From Prunus persica (lineage: Eukaryota > Streptophyta > Magnoliopsida > Rosales > Rosaceae): a DNA stretch of 64,000 nucleotides. The stretch spans positions 20,107,606 to 20,171,605 of the forward strand of contig NC_034009.1 in NCBI RefSeq assembly GCF_000346465.2. Direction: 5' to 3'. Each line of letters opens with the position of its first letter. Position 1 is the first letter of the stretch. This document shows positions 47,326 through 57,729 of this stretch, piece by piece. The notes beneath the pieces are model-generated. The model saw only the letters and a program-made list of their open reading frames with translations, made no database searches and had not been told where the DNA came from. A program made the translations under genes and the position numbers.

Positions 47326-48732
47326 AATTTGGAGGAGGGTTCAAACTCGGGTCACTTCGCCTATATATTACTGACCCATCTATTTGGTCATTGAAACACA
47401 GGTCACGTAAATGTATGAGGGTTCAAACTCAAAAATCCATAGTCTCCTCTAGATAAAATTTTAATACTTAAAAATAGTATAAATAAAACAACGACAACTT
47501 GTAATAAGCAACGCCAGGTCCTTTCTATTGTCTCTAGGAATTTTATTTCATGAATATTATAGGATACTAAAAGTATTCGTCCCCTATAATAATCAGGAAC
47601 GATTTACGTCTATTTTTTTTTTCATGATACACAACGACAAGAAAGTTGTTGAGGAGGAGAAAAGGCAACAACATTCCTTAAGACAGCCAACACGTCGTAT
47701 TAGTGCTTGAGCAACAACTCTGTTATTTTGTTACGTATTCCATTAGGACACATGCATACGATAATGATGTTTGCAACGATAATTTTTCGTTGACTGTATG
47801 TTTAGGTAACAAATTTTGACGCTTGGCGGCAACTACTTCCAATTGTTTCCGAATGGATTATTATTATTATTTTTTTAGCTAGCAAGTCCTAAATTAGATG
47901 TTACCTGATCCATATGATACCAATCCTCAAGGAACATGACAAATAAGAAATTTTCAAAGAACATAAAAAATATGATCCATCGTTTTGATTAGTAGTTGAA
48001 TCAATTCCCATGTGAGGGGTGTACAATTTTTGACAATTCTGTCACTTATTTGCGTAAAAGAACATCAATATTAATCATAGAGTTCAAAAGGAGAGTTATA
48101 TTGCATGCTGGAAATCATAGAGTTCACTTCAAGACATTAACACTCCAAAATTATTGTGCTATTTCTCACCCCAAGTTCAGTTATTAGAGAGAACTCTACA
48201 AAAGCATCAGCTACTGTCTTAAATGTCTAAATAGCACTAATGTTGATATAAACCAAAACAAAAAAGTGAGGTGGCGCCGGGACCACTTTGATCATGTACA
48301 CGTATTTATTGAATTAACAGAATTTTTGGTTCTGCGTTACACATGTACTGCATCCCGTTCAAGTATTAATTGAATTTAATGGAATTTTCAGTTCATGTGT
48401 TACACATATATTGAATCCCGTACAAGTATTAATTAAAATGAGTGGAATTTTCAGTTCATGCATTACACATGTAGTGGAATTTTTGGCTGATGGCAACACT
48501 CGGTGACTTCTGCATAATGGCCAGCTGGCAGCAAAGCATTAAATGGACTGTACAATAATAAAGAAAGAAGAAAAGTTACCAACATATTGACGTGGTAAGT
48601 TGGGAGTGGGCATGCATTGCAGGGTGGGAATATAAATAGGGGCAGTGGGCATTCAACTGTACTCACCCCAAGACTAAAAGCCATTAGCGCTAAGTCTGAT
48701 ATTTCTCTCTTCTTTCTTCTGCCATATCGATC
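47326..48732. promoter_or_regulatory. Upstream region of the SEO locus
   Basis: Non-coding. 47340-47450 is repeated at 52785-52912, and 47683-48542 is repeated at 55305-56218. A TATA box (TATAAATAGG, 48631-48640) lies about 100 bases before the ATG, giving a leader of roughly 70 bases. Just upstream, 48316-48480 holds short tandem units. Confidence 0.65.
48316..48480. repeat. Three tandem units of about 60 bp upstream of SEO
   Basis: Each unit runs GGAATTTT(C/T)(A/G)GTTC then TTACACAT(G/A)TA, and the first two end in (C/A)AAGTATTAATT or similar. The paralogous segment at 56050-56165 has a shorter arrangement. Confidence 0.75.
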
Positions 48733-51700
48733 ATGACAAGCCTGCCTAAAAACAAAGCGCGGAATGCCACAGTTGAGTCCTCTACCGTGACTCATGAGGA
48801 GCACATCCGGGTTGAAAGGGTTGAGTCTTACGTTTCTGAAGACCAAATCTGGACTGTTGTTCATGAAAACCACTTTCCTGACCAGAACAAGCTCAGCTTT
48901 AACGTTCGCGATCTTTTATCAGTCACTGGGAACATCATTGATGATGCAGCCAATAACTCCATCGTTGATAATATTCTACAGCAGGTAAGTACCTCTATTG
49001 AGTTTTATTTTCTGCAGCACACTGCACCTGACATGACAATCTACGACGCCGACGACACCTTCATCTCTCCATTATACCTTCTGAAGTCCATTAGCTGCCA
49101 GGTCATATTACATCCATAGTAATATTTAATTTATATATCTGTTTTTAAGTCGAATTTTTAATATTTTTTATGCTTTTTCTGGAGAACGCATATAGACCAT
49201 AAATTATTGGATTTGGATCTATATGTGCACATTAACATAATTGTAAAATTTTAGATGTCATCATGTAAGGATGGTGAACAAGTTTCCCTCCCTTTAAGGA
49301 CTGAAGCAATATTTAAAAAGCTAAAAACGTTTTCATGGGAAGCGAAGGCAGTGCTAACCCTAGCAGCCTTTGCTTTGGAATATGTGGAGATTTCTGGCAC
49401 CTTGCCCAGCACTATGGCCAGTGTGACAAACTTACCAAGTTAGTGGCAATCCTTAAGCGAGTGCCGATCCTTATCAAACACGAAACCCTAAAGAAACGCA
49501 GGGCTGCGATTGCTGAGCTTAACAATTTGATCATGGAAACATATCATGTGATTGGTTACATAGTTAACCTGGACGATCTTCTACACAACAACAATCCAAA
49601 TGATGTGCCTACATTGACCACTGCAGGGAGGAAAATCCCAACGGTAGTGTACTGGACAATCTTCACTATTGTAGCTTGTACGGATGAGATCAACCGTATT
49701 ACCAGTGTTAAGTAAGTTTCTTCCGTTAATTTAATTCAGAACATTATATTTCCAAGAAAATTTATTCAGTTATATTTTTTTTTCTGTACACAATTAAAAT
49801 GTACTTGTATTTGTGTATCATGACCAAACATGATTTTCTCAGGTACAACGACGAGCCAGACAATCTACCCAATCTTTACCTGGAGAAAATCAAAGAAATC
49901 GTCAAGGAGCTTAAGGAACAGTATGACAGATGCATGAAAGAAAAAGGTAGATTATGTGTGTGTGTGTACATATCTATGGATTTTTCTTTCTAGTTCTTTG
50001 CCTTCGCCCCAACCTCTTAAAGGCCCTTTTTGGAACGTTTTTCCCCATAACAGTCACGGTGAAGGGGAACACCAACATGAGCAATTTCATATGTCTTCCT
50101 TCTCCTTAGAAAGCAGGGGAAATTATACTCGTTTGTCCTAGATCAGTCAGTAGATCTCTTAATGGCTTTGAATTTATCTTTTTTGTTGGTCCCAACTAGT
50201 TGTATTAATAGTTTTCAATTTAGCTAAACTTTTGCAATGATGATCTATGAATGAAGAATTAAAGAATAGACGATTGAAATATAGGTGGCTCGAATTGTTG
50301 AAGTAAAATTTGTGGTGGACCTCACAAGGTGTCCGAAGGATCCCTCAATAAAAGGGAAACATATGAATGATGAACTAGTTAGTATTTCTCTTTACATGCA
50401 TTAGTCCTTTACATAGAAACCGAATTTGTAATAACTTGTCATAATCTGCCAATCGATAACCTGTCAATAACTTGTCGACATTTTGTTAACTTTTGTTATT
50501 TCAAATTTTTCATATCTGTTAAATGATGGATGTCTTAAATTTAGAAAAATTATATATGCGTATATTTGTTCAGAGCTATCTCATATGAGTGAATTAAAGC
50601 CTGAAAAAATATATAATGACTTGAGCCTCTTCATCCATTGCTAATTAATTAGTTATGAATTGGATTGGATGTTCTAAATTTAATGCATATATATGTTGTG
50701 TTTCCAAGAATTCAATGTTAAAGGTTTTCTTGTTTTACAGCGGAGGCATCTAAAGAACTTGTAATCTGTGATAACATCACGAAGGTTATCAGCACCTTGA
50801 TTCTTTACAACGATACTGTCAATCAGCAGCCCGTCATTAGTTGTGATTCTAATAACACCAAGGTTTGCTCTTGTAACACAGTGCTTCATAATGCTAGAAA
50901 CACCCAAGATGTTCACCAAATTATATATTGACCAAATAGCGTGGTTATTGTTGACAGATTTAAATTATGGGTTCAATTTAAACTTTCTTTACTGTTAACA
51001 ATAATAACCGAAGTTTATAAAATGATAAATTTGGTAAATAAAGTGACCCTAGTGTTTTGGCGGGCTTTAAAAATTAAAATTAAAAATTAAAACTTTACTT
51101 GATGGATGATCAACAGATCGATGGCAATGCGTTTATCAATGAGGTGAAGGGGAAATATGTGTTGTTTTATATCTCGAGCCTGGAAAATATATCGAAAGAA
51201 CTTTTGCGTCTCACAAATCTGTATAAAATAATTGATAAAGAGTATAAATGCAAGATTGTGTGGATCCCCATTGACGGTGACTGGACGACTGAAGCCGAAA
51301 AAAAAGAGTTGCAGTTTATGGAATGGAGGAAGATGATGCCGTGGTACGCAGTGCAATATTTTCCCTCAGCATCATACATGTACCTCAAGAAAGAGTGGAA
51401 AGTCAGGGAAAATTCCACAGCGGTGTTGATCAACCCCCAAGGAAAGGTTGAAAACACCAATGCGCTTACCTTGATTAAGGAATTTGGTATCGATTTCTTT
51501 GCTTTCCTGGATATTCAAATCCACACAATGCTTAAGCCAGTAGTGGAACATATTATAAGGGACGACTCCGTACTTAAACAATCGGTACGTATTTATTAAT
51601 CAATGATACTATTTATAATTTGTTGATCATTTTGTTGACCAATTCTCTAATAAAAATGGAACCCACTAATGTATGTAGGACCTATCTGTATTAGAGAGGT

Positions 51701-52382
51701 AATCAGTAATATGGTCAGTAAATATGGTATAAATAGCAACACTTTGTATTAATTGTAGAATATTTAGTAAGTAATTGTTCCGTTAAATGTGCTCTAACAG
51801 ATGAAAAACCAAGGGTACAATTTCTTCATTGGAGGGAAAAACCAGAAAACGACCATTGACTTGTTCGAGAAGATAACAGAAGCAAAGGATGCAATTGAGA
51901 CAGAACTGAAAATGAAGATTGGGTTAGCTCGTGTTCTAGAAAAAACGGAGACTGCCAAGACTTTCTGGGCCCGCATGAAAAACCTCTTCTTTAGCTTGGC
52001 TCGCTATAGCAAGGAGTATGAGTACGAGCAGGTGACAAAAGAAGTCCACAAGCTACTTTCTTACAAATTACACACAGACGATATGGACGGATGGATTAAG
52101 CTTACGAAAGGATGGACCGTGGTGACCTGTGGTCAGGCTAACACTATTTACACAACCCTAGAGAAATTTTCCGTCTGGAAGCAACACATAAATGATTTTG
52201 GGGATGCTTTCACGAAGTACCATGACAGTCTTATAACTTAGAAAAATGGACTCTCCTGCATCACCTTTCAGATTGCTGGAAATGCCCCGACGCACTTGGA
52301 CTGCCCAGTTTGTGAAGACCCCATGGAGACCAAGTTGGTCAAATATAACTGCTGCCACCCTCGTCTGCAGAATGCCAATTAA
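48733..52382 (+). pseudogene. SEO: Sieve element occlusion (SEO) gene, two disabling lesions
   Basis: Exons: 48733-49101 (start MTSLPKNKARNATVESS), 49255-49711, 49843-49946, 50741-50862, 51117-51594 and 51801 to the end, all with consistent phases. SEO_N features are SFNVRDLLSVTGNIIDD, EAKAVLTLAAFALEY and KLTKLVAILKRVPILIKH. The SEO_C region has a thioredoxin-like block (IDGNAFINEVKGKYVLFYIS, KIVWIPIDGDW) and MEWRKMMPWYAVQYF. Family members form the forisome or P-protein filaments that plug phloem sieve elements. Lesions: a 2-nt insertion near 49382 shifts the frame inside EYGDFWHLAQ, and TAG at 52239-52241 cuts off the conserved Cys-rich tail (SCITFQIAGNAP, LDCPVCEDPMETK, KYNCC), which reads on to TAA at 52380-52382. 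A sequencing error at one site is possible. Confidence 0.85.
48982..49014 (+). other. 33-nt stop-free intron remnant in SEO exon 1
   Basis: The stretch has a donor (CAGGTAAGT) and acceptor (TTTTCTGCAG) but is only 33 nt long. In the duplicate at 54388-54480 the same intron is about 92 nt. The short form lacks stops and keeps the frame, so it would be read as 11 codons if not spliced. Confidence 0.75.
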
Positions 52383-53450
52383 ACAATGTCGTCGTCATCA
52401 AATATCCATGGCTTTGTGTCCTTAGTAAAAATGGGAGCTTTTACGTGTTTTTGTTTTGTTTTGTTTTGTTTTTTTTGTTTTTTGTTTTTTTGTGTTTCTG
52501 CGATGTCCATAATTGGTTAAATAACGGGCAACGTCGTCGTCTTGTACGAAATAAGTTGTTCATCTTTTGAATAATATGTTATGTGCTTTTAATTTCATGC
52601 TTGCTCGAATATATTTATTTGCTTGAAAACACTACAAGATAAACAACTATTAGTGGCCATCCCAAATGCTGTTCATTGAAAAAAATTAGTGACTTCCTTT
52701 ATCATTCATTGATGTAAATGCTATATGTTTGTGATCGCGAGTTTGATGATTAAATGGCTTATAATTTGGTCACTGAAACACAGAGTCACTTCGCCTATAT
52801 ATTTCTGACCCATCTATTTGGTCATTGAAACACATGTCACGTAAATGTATGAGGGTTCAAACTCAGAAATCCAGTCTCCTCTAGATTAAATTTTGATACT
52901 CAAAATAGTATAACACAATGCAGTCCAAAAACTGTGCATGTATCAACATTCCTCCATCAAATGCACAAGAGCTAATCTTTCTAGCTAGTACTAGATATTT
53001 TCCTGAGCTTGTAACCACATAATGAAAACATTATTTTGTTGAACACTTGGGATTAGTGTCTTATTTTGGTAAAAACCTTTAGGTAGTAAGCAACCTTCAA
53101 TAGTGGTCAAACACTTGGGATTAGTGTCTTATTTTGGTAAACACCCCTAGACAGTAGGCAGCCATAAATAGTGTTCAAATTATTAATTTTTTTATTACTA
53201 ATTGTAAAAAGCTTTGAACACTTGATGCTTGCAAGCATTACATATTTTGTATATTTTGATGGTGATGTAAAAGGGTTCAAGACTTTATGAATATAAAGAT
53301 TGAATTTGGTGTTAAGTGCTTCATTTTGTGTATAGCAATATAACCAGCAAAAGAATTAATATTTAATAGAAATTTAATTAAATAAATTAAAATTATAAGG
53401 AATAGGCAAAAACTTCAACTTGTAAAAGGCAACGCCAAGTAATTGCTACA
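52383..53450. other. Downstream of SEO and start of the duplicated segment
   Basis: 3' flank of SEO with T/G-rich runs (52450-52495). 52785-52912 repeats the segment at 47340-47450. Two units of CACTTGGGATTAGTGTCTTA lie at 53045 and 53108 (63-bp period). No gene seen. Confidence 0.55.
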
Positions 53451-53850
53451 ATCCACCGTCGTCTAGAAGGTTTTCAAACCGTTGTGAAATTGACCGCCAT
53501 CTTTTGATGTATAAAATAACGATGGCAATTAACCGATGTCGTTAAGACATTCAACGTCATACAAAAATAAAAATCGACGTCTAAGTACTATATAAATAGA
53601 AGAAAATGAAAACTTCGACAAAATTAGATGACGGTTTTAGGAAAACAAAGACGTCTAAAGACTGTTACATGTCAAGAACAAAATAAACACCAACGTAAAG
53701 ATTCTTATCCACGTCTCTAATTGAAGGAATACCATCGTGTATAACCTCGAAACCGTCGTGGTTAACATATACTACGTTCACTAAATAAAAAAAATTACGT
53801 CTAAAATATACAAAAACGTAAAAAATAGAAAACTTCAACAAACTTAGAAG
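53451..53850. repeat. Fragment with CACTA-1/2-type subterminal motifs
   Basis: CCACCGTCGTCTAGAAG, AACCGTTGTG, AACCGATGTCG, CGACGTCT, ATACCATCGTG and AACCGTCGTGG recur as in the CACTA-1/2 ends. No terminal CACTA is visible, so this is a relic or deletion derivative. Confidence 0.55.
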
Positions 53851-53853
53851 ACG

Positions 53854-54620
53854 CTTATCAGTCACTAGGAACATCATTGATGATGCAGCCAATAACTCCA
53901 TCGTTGATAATATTCTACAGGGTTTTTCGCAGCTATGGTCCCTCAACTATACCCGTAATTGCATTTGGGTCACTGAACTCAATTATTAGTTGCAGATGCC
54001 ACTCAACTGTGTGTTTCGTTGCACCATTAGTCCCTACCGTCAAGTCTCTCTAACGGAAGGGACTAATGGTGTAACACAACACCTAATTGAGTGACCTCTA
54101 TAACTATTTTTTAGAGTTAAGTGACCAAAATGTAACTCCGAGTAGAGTTGAGGGATCATTGCTACAAATAATCCTAACTGAAAAGTCACATTTGCCCATC
54201 AATAATTGGATAGATCTTGCCACGTCATCATTTTAAACGGAAAAAACTAACGGACTTGACGGAAGGACTATTGGTGCAACGAAACACATAGTTGAGTGAC
54301 CTCTGCAACTAATAATTGAGTTCAGTGACCCAAATACAATTACGAGTATAGTTGAGGGACCATAGCTGCGATAAACCCTATTCTACAGGTAAGTACCTCT
54401 ATAGAGTTTTAGTATGTATTAGAACACTAGTATTTTTAGTACACTGATGACTTAATTCTTATCACTTTTATTTTCTGCAGCACACTGCACCTGACATGAC
54501 AGTCTACAACGCCGACGACACCTTCATCTCTCCATTATGCCTTCTGAAGTCCATTAGCTGCCAGGTCATATTACATCCATAGTAATATTTATAAATAATT
54601 CGGTATAAGTCCAATTCTTA
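53854..54620 (+). pseudogene. SEO: Second SEO copy: exon 1 fragment split by a MITE
   Basis: 53854-53919 and 54379-54564 repeat the SEO exon 1 region 48919-49101 (TTATCAGTCACT, GATGATGCAGCCAATAACTC, CACACTGCACCTGACATGAC, CTGAAGTCCATTAGCTGCCA), including its first intron in the longer, about 92-nt form. No further exons follow. A MITE separates the two parts. Confidence 0.85.
53920..54378. mobile_element. MITE of 459 bp in the SEO fragment
   Basis: The ends GGGTTTTTCGCAGC and, inverted, GGGTTTATCGCAGC lead into about 110-bp inverted arms (GCTATGGTCCCTCAACTATA). The 9-bp TATTCTACA flanks it at 53911-53919 and 54379-54387. This fits a Mutator-type MITE. No coding sequence. Confidence 0.9.
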
Positions 54621-55300
54621 TGACAGGATTTGGGTGCAATCCACATACTTATTGTTAGTAATCCAAGTCCTCTAACTTTTGTGCCACATAGAATTAGTTA
54701 CCTTTTTTGCATTTCTGACATTTATATTTAATTTTAAATTCATTTATTTATTTATGTTGTGGTTCCAAATTTGCCTCTAAGATATAAATCAGTAATGGCA
54801 AAAATCATCAGACGACAAGAACATCAATTATGCCCTTATGATTTAAATCGGGAAAGACTGATTTATATCATAATAATTAGCTAATTAATACAACTATTGA
54901 TTCTTATTGCAATTCATAAACAGGTAAGAAATTAATTTTAGGCTAATAATTACTACATTTGACCTTTTAGTTAATTATGATTTGAATTTATAAAATGTTT
55001 TCTTGTCTTTTCATTTTAATTTTGAAAATCCCTTAAACATGCGCTGATACAATAAATAAATACATAAATTTCCTATAATCTTTCTTCTTCATCTTGCTCA
55101 TCTTCTTCTTTCTTCTTCCTTCTTTTTCTTCTTACGATATGGAGGAGGTATAATTATCTATGTACTAGGAATATACATGAATGTTAATTAGGTATGGATA
55201 GGTAAATTACCTATGAAAGAGGTACACATATGAATGCTATTTATCTATGGAGGAGGTATACATATGAATGTTAATAGAGGAGATAAATGATATGAATTTA
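54621..55300. other. AT-rich spacer
   Basis: No gene seen. A CT-rich tract lies at 55080-55135 and a repeated phrase ATGGAGGAGGTAT(A/T) at 55139 and 55238. Confidence 0.45.
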
Positions 55301-55304
55301 GACA

Positions 55305-56218
55305 GCCAACACGTCGTATTAGTGCTTGAGCAACAACTCTGTTATTTTGTTGCGTATTCCATTAGGACACATGCATACTACAATGATGTTTGCAACGATA
55401 ATTTTTCGTTGACTGTATGTTTAGGTAACAAATTTTGACGTTTGGCAACAACTTCCAATTGTTTCCGAATGGATTTTTTTATTTTTTTATTATCATTATT
55501 ATTTTTTTTTTGTAGCTAGCAAGTCCAAAATTAGATGTTACCTGATCCATATGATACCAATCCTCAAGGAACATGACAAATAAGAAATTTCCAAAGAACA
55601 TAAAAAATATGATCCATCGTTTTGATCAGTAGTTGAATCAATTCCCATGTGAGGGGTGTACAATTTTTGACAATTCGGTCACTTATTTGCATAAAAGAAC
55701 ATCAATATTAATCAGAGAGTTCAAAAGGAGAGTTATATTGCATGCCGGAAATCATAGAGTTCACTTCAAGACATTAACACTCCAAAATTATTGTGCCATT
55801 TCTCATCCCAAGTTCAGTTATTAGAGAGAACTCTCCAAAAGCCTCTCCAACCTGTAATACTGTCAACAACAACTAATATGATATGATAATATTCATTAAT
55901 TGATATGATATGACCACAGCAACTATCGTATATAAGGTCATCAGCTAATGTCTTAAATGTCTAAATAGCACTAATGTTGATATAAATCAAAACAAAAAAG
56001 TGAGGTGGCGCCGGGACCACTTTGATCATGTACACGTATTTATTGAATTAACAGAATTTTTGGTTCTGCGTTACACATGTACTGGATCCCGTACAAGTAT
56101 TGAATTTAATGGAATTTTCAGTTCATGTGTTACACATTTTCAGTTCATGCATTACACATGTACTGATGGCAACACTGGGTAACTTCTACATAATAGCCAG
56201 CTGGCAGCAAAGTATTAA
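55305..56218. repeat. Duplicated SEO upstream segment
   Basis: Matches 47683-48542 with small indels (GACAGCCAACACGTCGTATT, GAGGTGGCGCCGGGACCAC, CCAGCTGGCAGCAAAG). It breaks off at ATTAA, where CACTA-3 begins. An extra 90 bases at 55850-55945 (ATTAATTGATATGATATGAC) are absent from the first copy. Confidence 0.88.
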
Positions 56219-56239
56219 CACTACTACGATTTACTATTT

Positions 56240-56930
56240 GCGCGACGGAAGTTTGCGCGACGAAGACAATTTCGTCTCGCAAGGAGCACTTTTGCGACGA
56301 AAAAAAGATTCCGTCGCGCATACAACAGACAACTAGCGCGACAAATAATTTCGTCGCGGAAAGAGTCTATGCGCGACGTAAATAAATGTCGTCGCGCAAA
56401 GGTTGTAAAGTCTATGTTATTGCGCCAAACTCTTGCGCGACGACAGAGATCGTCGCGCATGACTGTATTGCGCGACAATTCCAGATATTCGTCGCGCAAA
56501 GATGGACAGAATATTGGCTCCGATTATGGCGGTAAAAAAATTTTGCGCGACGAGAGTTTTCGTCTCAGAAGACAACTTAGCGCGACGAAAAAATCAACCG
56601 TCGCGTAAGAAAACGAGGGAAACTTATTTTTGGCGCCAATATGCAGGTGGGTTTTTGCGCGACGGAAGTGCCGTCGTCGCGTAAAGTTTAATCGCGGTGC
56701 GTTCTTGTGCGACGAAAAAGTTTTATTTGCGCGACGAAAGTTGCACTTTGCACGACGCCGGATTGTAAACGCGCGACGGAATTTTGTGCGACGAATAATT
56801 TTGTTCGTCGCGCAAAAAAGCAGTTGTCGACACGTGATTGAGCGACGGAAATGTTGTTTTGGGCGACGAAAAAGTGAGTTTTCGCGACGGCGTTTCGCGC
56901 GACGAATTTGCCTTGTTCGTCGCGCAAAGT
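56240..56930. repeat. CACTA-3 left subterminal array
   Basis: About 20 pairs of GCGCGACG(A/G)A and its inverse TTCGTCGCGC, 10-20 bases apart, for example around 56258-56282 and 56870-56930. Very rich in CpG compared with the surrounding AT-rich DNA. Confidence 0.88.
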
Positions 56931-57729
56931 CCTTCTTCATATTTGTATCTGCCATTGCAGAGGCAGAATGCAAAAATTGCATTCTGCCTCTCTCTCACTC
57001 TCCCTCCCTGCTGCTGCTCTGCTGTGAATTCTGTACGTTTATTAGATATGTATTTTTTGTCGTTAGTTTAAATGTATTAATGTAAATTCGTACTAATGCT
57101 ATTAATTTTGTTCTCGTTAGGGATATTTGTGATTAGTGATTGGTGGAGAACGATTGAGAAGGTATGTTATTGTAAAAGTTTGTTTGTTATGTTTGTACTT
57201 TTTTTGTGAAGTTATATGTTTATAATGTTGTGAAATTGTGCGTGACGTAGCACAATGTGTTGTGATGTACGAAGTTAATTGAAATTAACTTCGTACTTTT
57301 ATTTTTATGTTTAGTAACACGTAGTTTCCCGTTCGAGATTAGTTGGGAATCGTGCATGGATGCGTAAGGCATGACTGCGGTCCAATTAATTCTTGAATTG
57401 TCCCATTACTTGGACAGTTTGGTAATGCATAGTGTTGTCACATAATCTTCGGCTACAGGATTAGGTTTCGATTGTGGAGATTTCGGTGTCATCTCGGTAC
57501 GTTCTTCGGGTAGTACGTAGGTATTTATACCTATGCCCACTTCAAGAACTGTGTCGAGATGCTGTCAAAATTAATCCACGTCGAAATCTAATCTCATGTA
57601 GCCGTAGGTTACGTGACAGGACTATGCATTCCTGAATGGGATAGGGCCCTTACCGGAGGCATAAGGTGACATTATAACTTCGTATGAAGTTGTTATGATT
57701 GTTGTGTCGTGATTGTAGTTTCAGAAATT
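56931..57729. other. CACTA-3 leader region with two perfect hairpins
   Basis: Perfect 14-bp inverted repeats lie at 56960-56990 (GAGGCAGAATGCAA, loop AAA) and 57268-57297 (GTACGAAGTTAATT, loop GA). A further imperfect inverted pair (CTTCGGCTACAGGATTAGG versus CTAATCTCATGTAGCCGTAG) spans 57447-57610. Probably untranslated leader and intron of the transposase gene. Confidence 0.6.

Noticed and set aside
56224..57085. Arg-rich frames over the CACTA-3 array (for example 56524-56982 minus)
   Set aside because: Arg repeats result from translating GCGCGACGA units. They are not proteins.
57668..57695. loxP-like sequence (ATAACTTCGTATGAAGTTGTTA)
   Set aside because: It resembles the loxP arms, but spacer and second arm do not match. 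It is a short imperfect inverted repeat in an AT-rich leader, so a chance likeness.
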